A stretch of DNA of 64,000 nt from Synechococcus sp. UW179A (GCF_900473965.1 NZ_UCNJ01000028.1:1-64000); one strand, 5' to 3'; positions 18,417 to 28,050 are shown, counted from the first letter of the stretch. Translations and numbers: made by a program. The notes: a model not told the origin generated them from the letters alone.

Positions 18417-18498
18417 GCGGATGTGGTGGAATTGGTAGACACGCACGTTTGAGGGGCGTGTGGCTTCGGCCTTGCGAGTTCAAGTCTCGCCATCCGCA
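18417..18498 (+). tRNA. trnL: tRNA-Leu (GAG)
   Basis: The 7-bp acceptor stem GCGGATG / CATCCGC closes an 82-base cloverleaf followed by discriminator A. The D-arm (TGGTGGAATTGGTAGACACGC), anticodon loop TTGAGGG with GAG, a long variable arm (TGGCTTCGGCC) typical of leucine tRNAs, and the T-arm GAGTTCAAGTCTC are all visible. CCA is not encoded. The next gene starts about 30 bases downstream. Confidence 0.93.
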
Positions 18499-18527
18499 TT
18501 TCTTTTCCAAAAGCCGATCCGTTTCGA

Positions 18528-19814
18528 TTGACGCTCCGATCCAAGGATCCAACGCTCTCTGTGGTGTTCGTTTCCAACGGACCCGGCGAGCTGAGTACCT
18601 GGGTCCGTCCGCTGGCGGAACGGCTCCACCGGCAATTGCTGCTCAGGCCGAGATCCATGCATTCGCCTCTTAGCTTGAGGCTGGTGCTGGTCCCATGCCC
18701 CAACGCCACAGGCCTGGAGGCCGAAGCTGCCGGTCGCTGGCAACAGTTCGATCGAATCATTCCTGCGGCTCAGTTTTGGTCGCTGTTGCTTCATCCAGAT
18801 CGGTTCGGCCACTGGCCGAACAGAGGTGTAGTGGTCTTTCTTGGCGGCGATCAGTTCTGGAGTGTATTGCTCTCAGCAAGGCTTGGCTATCGGCACATCA
18901 CCTACGCCGAATGGGTGGCCCGTTGGCCGCGTTGGAATGACCGCATTGCGGCCATGGCGCCAGAGGTTCAGCAGCAGTTGCCAAAGCGCTTTCGTTCGCG
19001 TTGCCGTGTTGTTGGCGATCTGATGGCAGACCTGTCGAGCCATGCCAGGGCAAGCGATCCTCTGCCTGAAGGGGAGTGGGTTGCATTGCTGCCGGGATCC
19101 AAGCCAGCCAAACTCAGCGTGGGGGTCCCGTTTTTGTTTGAAACCGCCGACCGTTTGATGGCGCGACGCCCAGATTGTCGGTTCCTTTTGCCAGTAGCCC
19201 CTACCACCAGTGCTGAGGCTTTTCTCCGGTATCTCAGTACTGCCAATCGCATCGCGGATGCTTATGCGGCCGGTGTGAGGGAGGTTCTCCCTCCGGGAGA
19301 TGGCTGGCCCTGGCGGCGGCTGCTGACCAATGCCGGCACACTCATCCATCTTCAGGAGGACCCCCCTGCCCATGGAGTGCTGAGTCAATGTTCCCTGGCT
19401 CTCACCACGGTGGGTGCTAACACAGCCGAACTGGGCGCTCTGGGAGTGCCGATGATCGTGCTGGTGCCAACTCAGCATCTTGGTGTGATGCAGGCTTGGG
19501 ACGGCTGGATGGGGCTGTTGGCCCGCTTGCCTGGACTGCGGCGACTGATCGGTCTTCTGCTCAGCGCCTGGAGGATGAGAAACCATGGCCTGTTGGCCTG
19601 GCCGAATATTTCCGCAGGCCGGATGGTGGTCCCTGAGCGTGTGGGCGCCATCACACCCGAGCAGATCGCAGCTGAAGCATCGGGCTGGTTGCAGCAGCCT
19701 GAGCGGCTCGAGGGTCAGCGCGACGATCTCAGGGCGCTGCGCGGACAGCCGGGAGCGGTGGCGGCTTTGGCTGAAGAGGTGAGGAGCCTGCTGCCGAAGG
19801 CTCTTTCCGACTAG
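18528..19814 (+). CDS. LpxB-like glycosyltransferase (lipid-A-disaccharide synthase-related)
   Basis: A 428-aa protein related to the cyanobacterial family annotated as lipid-A-disaccharide synthase-related. It starts near [20 protein letters not shown], the nucleotide-sugar transferase Rossmann motif; [11 protein letters not shown] and [25 protein letters not shown] in the second half match the donor-binding region of LpxB and other GT-B enzymes. The TTG at 18528 is the annotated start, but GTGs just upstream of VFVSNGPGE are possible. True acceptor is not known, as picocyanobacterial lipid A is simplified. Confidence 0.75.
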   Translation: MTLRSKDPTLSVVFVSNGPGELSTWVRPLAERLHRQLLLRPRSMHSPLSLRLVLVPCPNATGLEAEAAGRWQQFDRIIPAAQFWSLLLHPDRFGHWPNRGVVVFLGGDQFWSVLLSARLGYRHITYAEWVARWPRWNDRIAAMAPEVQQQLPKRFRSRCRVVGDLMADLSSHARASDPLPEGEWVALLPGSKPAKLSVGVPFLFETADRLMARRPDCRFLLPVAPTTSAEAFLRYLSTANRIADAYAAGVREVLPPGDGWPWRRLLTNAGTLIHLQEDPPAHGVLSQCSLALTTVGANTAELGALGVPMIVLVPTQHLGVMQAWDGWMGLLARLPGLRRLIGLLLSAWRMRNHGLLAWPNISAGRMVVPERVGAITPEQIAAEASGWLQQPERLEGQRDDLRALRGQPGAVAALAEEVRSLLPKALSD

Positions 19815-19840
19815 CTTTTGAGACGAATTCCGAACAGTTC

Positions 19841-20266
19841 ATGACCACTCCCTCAACCTCCGGCGGCGATCGCGTTGAACGCTCCCCTGAGGAGTGGAAG
19901 CAGCAACTGACTCCCGAGCAATTTCAGGTGGCCCGTAAAGGAGGCACTGAACGGGCCTTCACCGGTGTTTATTGGGACCACAAGGGCGATGGCACTTATC
20001 ACTGCATCTGCTGCGACATCCCCTTGTTCAGTTCCAGCACAAAATTTGAATCCGGTACTGGTTGGCCCAGTTTCTGGCAGGGAGTCAGTTCTGGGGCCAT
20101 CGTCACCAAGGAAGATTTCAGCCATGGAATGGTGCGTAGAGAAATCCTTTGTGCACGCTGCGATTCGCATCTAGGACACGTATTCAGTGATGGACCAGCC
20201 CCTACTGGACAGCGCTACTGCGTCAATAGCGCTTCACTGCAGTTCAAGGGTGGTGATGAATCTTGA
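19841..20266 (+). CDS. msrB: MsrB, peptide-methionine (R)-S-oxide reductase
   Basis: Repairs oxidised methionine in proteins. A 141-aa protein with the zinc-binding pairs CICC and CARC, the conserved [11 protein letters not shown], the H-L-G-H-V-F block and the catalytic cysteine in [11 protein letters not shown]. Complete, with a clear ATG. It converges on the PRC-barrel gene. Confidence 0.96.
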   Translation: MTTPSTSGGDRVERSPEEWKQQLTPEQFQVARKGGTERAFTGVYWDHKGDGTYHCICCDIPLFSSSTKFESGTGWPSFWQGVSSGAIVTKEDFSHGMVRREILCARCDSHLGHVFSDGPAPTGQRYCVNSASLQFKGGDES

Positions 20267-20308
20267 TTGAACTGCCGCTGATCCGAAGGCCAATCTGCCC
20301 TGATTAAT

Positions 20309-21499
20309 TCACCAGGGATCTTCAACGGGCTCGCCGGAAGTCCCTTCTGGTCGTTCGTTATTCCATGTGTTGCGCGTTTTCGGCTCTAGCTCCAAGGGTT
20401 GGCGCTCGACTGATTCCACATCCATCGGTTCCACATCTAGTGGTGCCCCGGGGCGTTCCACAGGGCGTCTTGAAGCCGGGCGGGGACGATCGTCGTAGCG
20501 AGGCCTTTCCTCGTAGCGAGAACGTTCCTCATAGCTGGATGGATCCAGTTCACCTAGGGGTTCTGGATAGCGGGGCTCCGGCTCCTGATAAGACCGTTCG
20601 TCCTGTCCCTGAGTCCGATAACGACGATCGTCAGGCTCAGGTTCGCGTCTGGAGTAGCGCTCTGGCTGTCGATAGGGCTCGGGTTCATCCATGGGCAGTT
20701 CATCGAGGTAGCGGCGCCGTCTCACGTCCTGCTCTCGAGGCTGTTCCAGTTCCACATATTCAAGTTCCGGTTGCTCGGCCTCAAACCGTTCGACCTGAGA
20801 GGCCTCGAGCTGCCGTGGGGCTGCTTCAGTTGGCTGACCAGAGCTGAGCTGGTTTTCCACTGGCACCACGTTCAAGCGGTAACGCTCCCTCTCCTGCTCC
20901 TCCCAGCTGGCTCCTCCCACTCCCAGCTTTTCCAGGAATCCACTGTTGAGTTGTTTGAGTTTGTCTTCGGCGCCCTCGTAAACGATGATCCGGTCAGCAC
21001 CACTGCTGACAATCTCTTCCACGGGAATCTCCCAGGTGCTCAGCACACCTTCACCCAGTAGCGGCACACCCAAAGCCCCCATCACCAGGGTGGTTAATTC
21101 ACCGGTTTCGATGTCGAACGAAAAGCCCAGGACACGACCGAGTTGCTGACCTGATTCCGTGATGACTTGGCAGTTGATGATGCGGCTATAGCGATCAGCT
21201 GCAAAGCCTTCGCTCAGGGAGTCGGCTGAGTCGACAAGGATCACGTCCCCAACTTGGCGGATTCGGTCGAGGGGCATCCAGCGCGGCAGGCCCGGCAGGA
21301 ACCTGGTGAGCGGATTGTCGCGTAATCCCAGGGCCACTACTTCGCGGCGGTCAATGTCCACGACCACTTCACCCACAACGCCCAGACGACGACCACTGTC
21401 GCGGGTGATGACCTGCGTACCCATCAGTTCCGACCTCAGCCAGAGGCGGTCACTCGGCACGTTCGCCAGGGGGTCATTCGGAGTTGACGACAAGCTCAA
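20309..21499 (-). CDS. PRC-barrel protein with disordered charged tail
   Basis: Residues 20-190 contain two PRC-barrel repeats (VITRDSGRRLGVVGEVVVDIDRREVV... and CQVITESGQQLGRVLGFSFD...LVMGALGVPLL), a fold otherwise found in the photosystem reaction-centre H subunit and in RimM. Residues from about 215 to 396 are low complexity, rich in Glu, Arg, Pro and Tyr with YEER/YDDR repeats. No membrane segment. In cyanobacteria such proteins are uncharacterised. The gene ends close to msrB and lies 60 bases downstream of smc. Confidence 0.75.
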   Translation of the reverse strand: MSLSSTPNDPLANVPSDRLWLRSELMGTQVITRDSGRRLGVVGEVVVDIDRREVVALGLRDNPLTRFLPGLPRWMPLDRIRQVGDVILVDSADSLSEGFAADRYSRIINCQVITESGQQLGRVLGFSFDIETGELTTLVMGALGVPLLGEGVLSTWEIPVEEIVSSGADRIIVYEGAEDKLKQLNSGFLEKLGVGGASWEEQERERYRLNVVPVENQLSSGQPTEAAPRQLEASQVERFEAEQPELEYVELEQPREQDVRRRRYLDELPMDEPEPYRQPERYSRREPEPDDRRYRTQGQDERSYQEPEPRYPEPLGELDPSSYEERSRYEERPRYDDRPRPASRRPVERPGAPLDVEPMDVESVERQPLELEPKTRNTWNNERPEGTSGEPVEDPW

Positions 21500-21559
21500 C
21501 CGCGGGCCTCAGCCGGAGGGATTCGTGACATTTTGGCGCAAGGACCCTGCGCTGGCTGT

Positions 21560-24500
21560 TCAGGCTGCATCAGGAAGGCCAACCACCTGGGTGTGGGCAC
21601 CGCGCGCCTGAGTGACGCCGATGGTCCGAGTGGAGGCTCCGATCATGGGCCGGCGGTGGCTCACCACTAGGAACTGTGCCTGTTCGGCCTGGCGAGCAAT
21701 CAGGGCTGCCAAACGCTCCACATTGACCCCGTCGAGGAAGCTGTCGACCTCATCCAGGGCATAGAACGGGGATGGACGGAAGCGCTGCAGAGCGAATAGA
21801 AAGCTGAGTGCAGTGAGCGACTTCTCTCCTCCTGACATTGCCGCCAAACGTCTGACCGCTTTGCCTTTGGGATGGGCTACCAGTGTGAGCCCACCCTCGA
21901 GAGGGTCATCCGGATTGTCGAGCTGAAGCTTGCCATCGCCATCAGAAAGGCTGGCGAAGATTTCGCGGAAATGGCTGTCGACTGCCTCAAAGGCTTCCAT
22001 GAAGGCTTCCTGGCGCAGCGTGGCCACAGTTTCGATCCTCAGCAGCAGTTCTTCTCGCTCCTGGCTGAGCACATCCAGACGTTCACCCAGGTCGCCCAGG
22101 CGTTGTTCGAGCTCTGCCAGCTCCTCCAGGGCCAGCATGTTTACCGGTTCTAGAGCTTCCATGCGCAGCTGCAATTGCTGCAGGCGTTCTTGAAGGCTCT
22201 CCAGACCACTTTCACGCAGCTCGTCGGCAATTTCCGGAAGTGGATTAGGGAGCGTGGACCGCAGCTCCTCCAAACGGAGACCTCCGTTGCGCAGTTGCTC
22301 CTCGAGTGAGCTGCGCTCCTCGCGTAGGCGCTCCAGCTCCCAGCAGGCCTGCTGCAAGGCCTGCCGCTGTTCAGCAACGGCAGCCTCCGCTTCATCTCTT
22401 GCGCGTCGCTCTTCCCCGAAACGGGTTTGCAGTTCCTGCTGCTGAGTTTCCAGCGCATCTCGGCGGGTCTTCAACGCCTGTTGCTGCTCACGCCACCGGC
22501 CATGCGCTTCCGAGAGGGCTTGAACCGCTTGCTGAAGCGAAGCTTCTTCCCGCTCAATGGCTTGCTGTTGATCGCCGAGTCTCTGTTGAGAGAGTTGTCG
22601 GTCGCGTTCCTGCTGCAGCAGTGCATCGCGTTGCTGCCGCGCGGCCTCAAGGCCGGAATCCACCCGTTCAAGCTCCTGCTGCAGAGCTTGCCAACCCTCG
22701 GCATCACCATTGGCTTCGAGGTTGGATTCCTGGGAATTGAGCTGATTGAGTTGTATTTGTAGGGGGTTCAGGCTCGTCTCAAGCTGATCAAGCCTCAGAC
22801 GATGTTTCTGCTGGGCCTGTTGCAGCTCGCTGAGTTTGCGCTGACGCTGTTGCACGCGTTCGAGCAGTGGGCCATGGGAACGCTTGGCGGCTTGGCGTTC
22901 TGCTTCCAGGGCGGCCTGGCGCTGTTCCAGTTGCCGCAATGTTGGCCGCTGCTGATCCACGGCCTCCGCCAGCCTCTGTTCCTCCCGCCGACAAGCGGCC
23001 AGGCTCTCCCCCAGCTCCAGCAGTCGCTGACGCAGTGGGGCGGCTTCATCACTATCACTGCTGGCACCGAAGCTCAGCCCGCCACCACGCTGCGAGAAGC
23101 TTCCGCCTGTCATGGCACCACTTTTTTCAAGCAGCTCACCTTCGAGGGTGACGGCTCGTGAACGGCCTAGGAATTGTCTGGCACTGTTCAGATCGCTGAA
23201 CACCTGCGTGTCACCGAAGACGTAGGCAAAAACGTCTGTGTAAATCGCTTCGTAGCGGATTAGTTCGACAGCGCGTCCAATCAGGCCATTCCCCTCACCC
23301 GCCTGGGGGCTGCGGCCACGAGCTGTAGCTGCCGCAGCCCCCGCGCCAGGAGCTCTGATTTTATTGAGCGGCAGGAAGGTGAGTCGACCGGCGCGGCGAC
23401 TTTTCAGTAAGTCAATCGCTCGAGCAGCGATGCGGTCATCGTCCACCACCACCTGAGCCATCCTTGCGCCGGCAGCCACTTCCAGAGCCAGGCGATGGCG
23501 TTCATCAACTTCACCAAGCTGCGCAACATGGCCATGAATCCCTTCCAGGCCCGATTCGAGCAGCAGCCTCAGTGCCCCAGTGCCCCTGCTTTCCTGAAGG
23601 GCTTCCCGGCGGCTGTCGTGGCGGGCAATGTCGCGTTCGAGCCGCGTCTGTTCCTGTTCGAGCCTGGAACGGGTGCGTTGTTGGATCGCGACCGACTCCA
23701 GCAGTTGCTGAAGTCGCTCTCTGCCGCTGCGAATCGACTCCAGCAGCGTCTGCCACTCTCGCTCGAGCTGCTCCAGCAAGGTCTGGACCCGCTGGTCTTC
23801 CTCCCCGTCCTGATCTCGCTCCTGTTCCAGCTCCAGCTGTCGTTCTTCGTCTTGTCGAAGTCGTTCCAGCAGCTGTTGACGTTCCTCCTGAAGCGGTGTG
23901 ACGCGACCTTGAAGGTCCTGACGTTGGCCGGAGAGCTGCTTTTGTTCTTCGAGCCAGGTTCCTGAGCGTCCTGCCACTTCTCCTAGTCGCCGCCGGGAGA
24001 GCTCCACTGCTGCTTCCGCATCTCTGCAGTCTTGCTCCGCTTTTTCCAGCAATCCATTGTTGGTTTTCAGGCGCAGGTCTTCTGTTTCATCCTGAAGTTG
24101 GCCGCGGCGGGCTTGTAGCTGATGGCGCAGTCCTTGCAGGCGTTCAGCCTCCTGCTGATGCTGGCCTGCCTGCCGTTCCAGTTCGCGGCTCTGTGGATCA
24201 AGCCCTGCCAGTTCAGCCTGCACGCTCAGCAGCTGGTCTTCGCCGAGAGCTTTGACGCTCTCCTGAAGGGTCTGAAGCCTTCCAGCCGCTTCCTGCAGGC
24301 TGACGTCGCGTTGCTCGATTGACCGAGCATCGTTTTCCTCTTTGGTGCTCAGTTGTTCTTGTCGCTGCTGAAGGCGTCGACGTTCGGATTGAGCCGCTTC
24401 GAAGGCCAACACCAGCTCCTGTCGGCGGCCGAGTTGCAACTGTTCTTTGAGTTCTTGATAGGCCCTGGCTTTGGCACAGTCTTTTTCAAGTCGCTGCCGC

Positions 24501-25165
24501 GCCGTCAGCAGCTCCTGCTCAACGATGCGGCAGCGCTCCTGGCGCTCCTGAACTTCATCGAGTTTGCGCCTGGTTTGTTCAATGCGGGTGTCGAACAGCG
24601 CCACACCGGCCAGCTCATCAATCAGGCCGCGACGATCGCGGTTGCTCATCGAAACGATGCGGGTGACATCTCCCTGCATCACCACGTTGCTGCCCTCAGG
24701 GTCGATGCGCAGTCGGCGCAGCTGGGTTTGCAATTGCTGGAGATTGCACGGGACCCCATCCGCGCTGTAGCTGCTGCTGTAGGAACCTCCTGGCATCACC
24801 CGCAACTTGCGTGTAACGGTCCATTCCGTTTGATCGGCGCGGATCCATGGCCCCTCCTCCGGGGGCTCCAGTCCTTCCTCAGCCGCGTCAGGCTCCCATT
24901 CGGATAGGTCGAAACGGACACTCACCGTGGTTTCGGCTGACTTGCCGGCCTTCAGCACATTGCTATTAACCAGATCAGGCAGGCGATCAGCACGCATGCC
25001 TTTGCTGTTAGCCAGACCAAGACAGAACAACACTCCATCGAGAATGTTGCTCTTGCCAGATCCGTTTGGCCCGGTCACCACAGTGAACCCGGGCTCCAGG
25101 GGGATGCTCATCGCCCCCCCGAAGGACTTGAACTGTGTCAGCCCGACCTGATTGATGTGTACCAA
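21560..25165 (-). CDS. smc: SMC chromosome segregation protein
   Basis: A 1201-aa condensin core subunit. Walker A GPNGSGKSNIL is at the N-terminus; two long coiled coils extremely rich in Gln, Glu and Arg flank a hinge at about residues 525-680; the signature LAAMSGGEKSLTALSFLFA, Walker B FYALDEVDSFLD and the D-loop/H-loop are at the C-terminus. Length and domain order are normal. TTG start giving MVHINQVGLTQFKSFGG. ScpA/ScpB are not in the window. Confidence 0.96.
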   Translation of the reverse strand: MVHINQVGLTQFKSFGGAMSIPLEPGFTVVTGPNGSGKSNILDGVLFCLGLANSKGMRADRLPDLVNSNVLKAGKSAETTVSVRFDLSEWEPDAAEEGLEPPEEGPWIRADQTEWTVTRKLRVMPGGSYSSSYSADGVPCNLQQLQTQLRRLRIDPEGSNVVMQGDVTRIVSMSNRDRRGLIDELAGVALFDTRIEQTRRKLDEVQERQERCRIVEQELLTARQRLEKDCAKARAYQELKEQLQLGRRQELVLAFEAAQSERRRLQQRQEQLSTKEENDARSIEQRDVSLQEAAGRLQTLQESVKALGEDQLLSVQAELAGLDPQSRELERQAGQHQQEAERLQGLRHQLQARRGQLQDETEDLRLKTNNGLLEKAEQDCRDAEAAVELSRRRLGEVAGRSGTWLEEQKQLSGQRQDLQGRVTPLQEERQQLLERLRQDEERQLELEQERDQDGEEDQRVQTLLEQLEREWQTLLESIRSGRERLQQLLESVAIQQRTRSRLEQEQTRLERDIARHDSRREALQESRGTGALRLLLESGLEGIHGHVAQLGEVDERHRLALEVAAGARMAQVVVDDDRIAARAIDLLKSRRAGRLTFLPLNKIRAPGAGAAAATARGRSPQAGEGNGLIGRAVELIRYEAIYTDVFAYVFGDTQVFSDLNSARQFLGRSRAVTLEGELLEKSGAMTGGSFSQRGGGLSFGASSDSDEAAPLRQRLLELGESLAACRREEQRLAEAVDQQRPTLRQLEQRQAALEAERQAAKRSHGPLLERVQQRQRKLSELQQAQQKHRLRLDQLETSLNPLQIQLNQLNSQESNLEANGDAEGWQALQQELERVDSGLEAARQQRDALLQQERDRQLSQQRLGDQQQAIEREEASLQQAVQALSEAHGRWREQQQALKTRRDALETQQQELQTRFGEERRARDEAEAAVAEQRQALQQACWELERLREERSSLEEQLRNGGLRLEELRSTLPNPLPEIADELRESGLESLQERLQQLQLRMEALEPVNMLALEELAELEQRLGDLGERLDVLSQEREELLLRIETVATLRQEAFMEAFEAVDSHFREIFASLSDGDGKLQLDNPDDPLEGGLTLVAHPKGKAVRRLAAMSGGEKSLTALSFLFALQRFRPSPFYALDEVDSFLDGVNVERLAALIARQAEQAQFLVVSHRRPMIGASTRTIGVTQARGAHTQVVGLPDAA

Positions 25166-25215
25166 CAGGGGCCACGGCTGTTAGCCGTCCGAAATTAGCG
25201 GAGCCTTGAAAAAGC

Positions 25216-25617
25216 TCAAGTGCTGTTTGCAGTGCTCTGGTCGCTGGGAGAGCGCATGCGGCACTTTGCTGCTGCGATTTCCAGAACAACCGGCTCGCTG
25301 AGGCCGATGACGGCCATCCCTTCCAGCTCCACCTGAATGGGCTGATTGGCATCAGAGGGCAGGCCGCTTCGCATCTTGCCTGCTACGACCCGTCGCGCCC
25401 AACCCCTGTTGCCGGATACGGAGGCTGCCTCACGATCCAGCCACACCAGTCGGTGGGGGGGCAAAGGTGTGGCTTGCACCGCAGGACCGTTCAAACGTGG
25501 AATCGCTTCCAGTCGCCAGCTGCGGCAGCTGTCTCCGTCCTCAAGCAACAAGTCGAGGTGGCAACCGCCTGGGTCATCCGGGGCCCCAAAATGCTCTAAC
25601 AGGGCGTAGCGCAACTG
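25216..25617 (-). CDS. Small protein resembling the LigD-type 3'-phosphoesterase domain
   Basis: A protein of about 133-139 aa, upstream of smc in the same direction. It reads RYALLEHFGA, then HLDLLLEDGDSCRSWRL, then PLPPHRLVWLDREAASVSGNRGWARRV. This order (H-x-D-x-x-L-E, R-x-W-R-L, L-P-x-H-R, Y/W-L-D-x-E, V-S-G-x-R-G) resembles the DNA polymerase-ligase N-terminal phosphoesterase family. The match is from memory of the motif pattern and is tentative. Start uncertain: 25635 is the longest, 25617 is also plausible. Confidence 0.5.
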   Translation of the reverse strand, partial: QLRYALLEHFGAPDDPGGCHLDLLLEDGDSCRSWRLEAIPRLNGPAVQATPLPPHRLVWLDREAASVSGNRGWARRVVAGKMRSGLPSDANQPIQVELEGMAVIGLSEPVVLEIAAAKCRMRSPSDQSTANST

Positions 25618-25690
25618 ATGCCCCACCAATGCCAATGGGTTTCATCTCAGAGTTACCACCCTTAGCCTGCGGTTGGCCGTCAGGATCGCC

Positions 25691-26131
25691 ATGGATTCAG
25701 CTCCCTCATCAGCCGATGCGCCTGCGGACTCCCAGGATCTGGCTTACCGCTTTCGGGATCGTTTTGAGAGTCTCTTGCCAGAAATCCAAAAGCGTTGGCC
25801 TGAAGTCACCCATCAAGCTCTTGAAGCCACCCGCGGCAGTTTCGATGAGGTGGTTCAACTGATTTCTGCCCAGAGCGACCGTGCTGCGAGCCTTGTCACT
25901 GTCCAACTCGAAGAGTTGCTGCATCAGGCTGGAGATCGCACCCGCAACTTTGCTGACAACCTTGATCCGCTGGAAGAGCAGCTTGAGCATCTTCTCGATG
26001 AGCTCAACAGCACTCTCCGGCCGAAGCTTGAGAAACCGGTGCGCGAAAGACCTTTAATGTCACTGGCTGTGGCCGCTGGTGTAGGGCTTCTGGTGGGTGC
26101 CTTGCTGACCGGTGGACGGAGATCCTCATGA
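25691..26131 (+). CDS. DUF883/YqjD-like membrane-anchored protein
   Basis: A 146-aa protein: hydrophilic helical body, then RERPLMSLAVAAGVGLLVGALLTGG at the C-terminus, the ElaB/YqjD-type anchor (R-x-x-P-x-x-x-x-x-x-A-x-G-x-G-x-x-x-G). In Escherichia coli such proteins bind ribosomes at the membrane in stationary phase; the cyanobacterial role is unknown. The stop overlaps the next start (ATGA), matching the yqjD-yqjE arrangement. ATG at 25691 preferred over an upstream GTG. Confidence 0.75.
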   Translation: MDSAPSSADAPADSQDLAYRFRDRFESLLPEIQKRWPEVTHQALEATRGSFDEVVQLISAQSDRAASLVTVQLEELLHQAGDRTRNFADNLDPLEEQLEHLLDELNSTLRPKLEKPVRERPLMSLAVAAGVGLLVGALLTGGRRSS

Positions 26132-26526
26132 GTGAGCTGCCCCGTTCCGAGCAACCGCGCTCCAGAGGACTTGGCGCTGCTGCCCGGGTCACTGCACTTG
26201 CGGGCTCGGTGATGGACCTCCACGTCCGTATTGCCTTGCAGGAGGTGGATCGCGAGAAACGGCGCCTGATCAGTGGCGGCGTGTTTCTGGCCATGGGAGG
26301 CACCCTGATGCTGATGGCCCTTGTGGCTGGAGAAGCTGCCTTGCTGGTTTGGATGCTGGAATCCTGGGGTTGGTCGTTGATCCAAGCGCTCCTGGCGATA
26401 GCGATTCTCAATCTGGTGGTGGCCGGATTCAGTCTGCGGATTGGCGGTCAACTCGCCAAAGGGCCGTATCTGCCTCAGACACTGGAAGGCTTGATGCGGA
26501 CCACGCGGGCCGTCCTGGGCAAATGA
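26128..26526 (+). CDS. YqjE-like (phage holin 3_6 superfamily) membrane protein
   Basis: A 132-aa protein with two hydrophobic helices at about residues 48-75 and 82-105 after an amphipathic N-terminus, and conserved R-x-x-L-x-x-E-x-x-x-E-K-R-R-L. This layout fits the putative actinobacterial/proteobacterial holin-like YqjE family, usually next to DUF883 proteins as here. There is no sign of a prophage; the holin name is historical. Confidence 0.7.
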   Translation: MSELPRSEQPRSRGLGAAARVTALAGSVMDLHVRIALQEVDREKRRLISGGVFLAMGGTLMLMALVAGEAALLVWMLESWGWSLIQALLAIAILNLVVAGFSLRIGGQLAKGPYLPQTLEGLMRTTRAVLGK

Positions 26527-26559
26527 ATCGCCAGTTTTCAGTTTTCCAGGAGGATTGGA

Positions 26560-27747
26560 TTAGCGGAGTCGCCTGTTCAGCTCGTAATGCAGCCAGCGGC
26601 AATCCAATCCCCCGTTATTCACAGGGATCCTTCGCCTTGCTTTGAGGCGTAGGGCTCCGGTTAATTCTCGATTGCCGCTGAGCAGCCACAGATCCCAGCC
26701 GCCGTAATCTTTTTTCAACACTGCTCCAAGCTCTCTGTAGAGCTCTTGAAGTTCAATGCTGTCGCCCAGTCGCACCCCATAGGGCGGATTGCACACCACC
26801 ACGCCGTGGTCCTCTTCTGGAGCTGGTGCATCTCTGAAATCGGCTTCAACGATTTCGATTACCTCCTCCAGGCCTGCTGCTCTGATGTTGTCGCGTGCCT
26901 GCTGGGCAATCTTTGAGTCCTGCTCATAGCCCAAAATTCGTGGTGGATTGTCCACGGGCTGCTGCCGTTTCTGGGCTCTTTGTTGTTCTGCATTCCACAG
27001 ATCTGGTTCGAAATCCGCCCATGATTCGAGCAGGAAGTTGCGATGCAGAGCAGGGAAGCGCTGCAGAGCCATCGCTGCGGCCTCAATCAGCAGGGTTCCT
27101 GAGCCGCAGCAAGGATCGGTCAGTGGGGTACTTCCGTCCCAGCCGGTCAGCCTGATCAGTCCTGCTGCCAGATTCTCTTTCAGCGGAGCTACCCCTACGG
27201 CGGCTCGATATCCCCTGCGGTGCAGGCTGCCACCGCTGCCGTCCAGGCTTAGGACTGCTTCATCACGATGCAAGTGAACATGCAGGCAGAGATCGGGTTC
27301 GTCCAGGTTGATAGACGACCGTTTTCCCCAGAGATCACGTTGACGATCAATCAAGGCATTCTTCACCTGGAGTGCTGTGAAGTGGCTGTGTTTCAGCCCG
27401 GGGGCTGTGCCGGTCACATCCACTCGGAAGCTCATCGATGGATGAAGCCAGCGTTCCCAGTCGAGGGCCTGTTGAACGCCGTCGTAAAGGGAATCGCGAC
27501 CATCGCAGCGGAAGCGTGCCATTTCCCGCAGCAACCTGAAGGGCAGCCGGCATTGCAGGTGAAGCCTGTACAAACAGGCCATGTCGGATTCGAACGATGC
27601 AGCACGTCGTAGTGGTGTGATCTGTTTGGCTCCGAGTGCCTGCAATTCCTGGCTGCCGATGTCCTCGAGACCTTGGGGCAACACGGCGACGCCATGAATC
27701 GGCAGCGGCGCATGTCGGTGCTCACTCCCCAAGATCCTCTGCTCCAC
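26560..27747 (-). CDS. THUMP-domain RNA methyltransferase (RlmL/RlmK N-terminal type)
   Basis: A 395-aa class I SAM methyltransferase: N-terminal ferredoxin-like/THUMP region (about 20-165), then the UPF0020 catalytic domain with DPCCGSGTLLIEAA and the target-base motif VVCNPPYGVRLGD (N-P-P-Y). This indicates N2-guanine methylation, probably of 23S rRNA G2445. The bifunctional RlmKL fusion is absent. The start may be a few codons downstream of 27747, near IHGVAVLPQGLE. Confidence 0.88.
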   Translation of the reverse strand: MEQRILGSEHRHAPLPIHGVAVLPQGLEDIGSQELQALGAKQITPLRRAASFESDMACLYRLHLQCRLPFRLLREMARFRCDGRDSLYDGVQQALDWERWLHPSMSFRVDVTGTAPGLKHSHFTALQVKNALIDRQRDLWGKRSSINLDEPDLCLHVHLHRDEAVLSLDGSGGSLHRRGYRAAVGVAPLKENLAAGLIRLTGWDGSTPLTDPCCGSGTLLIEAAAMALQRFPALHRNFLLESWADFEPDLWNAEQQRAQKRQQPVDNPPRILGYEQDSKIAQQARDNIRAAGLEEVIEIVEADFRDAPAPEEDHGVVVCNPPYGVRLGDSIELQELYRELGAVLKKDYGGWDLWLLSGNRELTGALRLKARRRIPVNNGGLDCRWLHYELNRRLR

Positions 27748-27789
27748 TTCACCACTGCTGTCAGAATGACAACGTCCGGTCTTGATCGG

Positions 27790-28045
27790 ACTAGGTGATC
27801 CACACCAGTGTTTCGGACAGCGGTTCGATTCCGCTCAGCTCCATTCCCCCTTCCTGGGGCTGCAATGGTTTCGACGGGGCATGAGGAGGGTGACTGAAGC
27901 CTGCTCGGTAAGAGCAAACCCGTAACTGCGAACAACATCGTTCGTTTCTCCCGTCAAGCAGCCCCTGTTGCTGCCTGACCCTTTAAGGGAGATGGGGTGA
28001 AGTCAGCCTTATCACCCAAATGACTCATGGGGCCTGGAAGGGCCC
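27790..28045 (+). ncRNA. ssrA: tmRNA, circularly permuted two-piece form
   Basis: The parts occur in permuted order. First the acceptor piece: T-arm GCGGTTCGATTCCGCT and 3' acceptor strand CAGCTCC-A ending at 27843. Then a 12-base spacer. Then the 5' acceptor strand GGGGCTG (27856-27862) and the tRNA-like CAATGGTTTCGACGGGG, followed by the coding part. GGGGCTG and CAGCTCC pair over 7 bp. GGTGAT (27794-27799) pairs with ATCACC (28011-28016) as helix P2 joining the pieces. The tag reading frame (27928-27978) gives ANNIVRFSRQAAPVAA. tmRNA rescues stalled ribosomes with SmpB. The ends given are approximate. Confidence 0.93.
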
Positions 28046-28050
28046 TTTTT
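28030..28050 (+). terminator. Rho-independent terminator of ssrA
   Basis: GGGCC-TGGAAG-GGCCC stem-loop followed by TTTTT, directly behind the tmRNA. Confidence 0.8.

Noticed and set aside
21930-24907. Many plus-strand frames opposite smc
   Set aside because: Shadows of the coiled-coil gene, rich in Leu, Ser and Arg from Gln/Glu codons read in reverse.
26128-26526. Holin-like protein as evidence of a prophage
   Set aside because: The YqjD/YqjE pair is a normal chromosomal envelope gene pair and no other phage gene is near.
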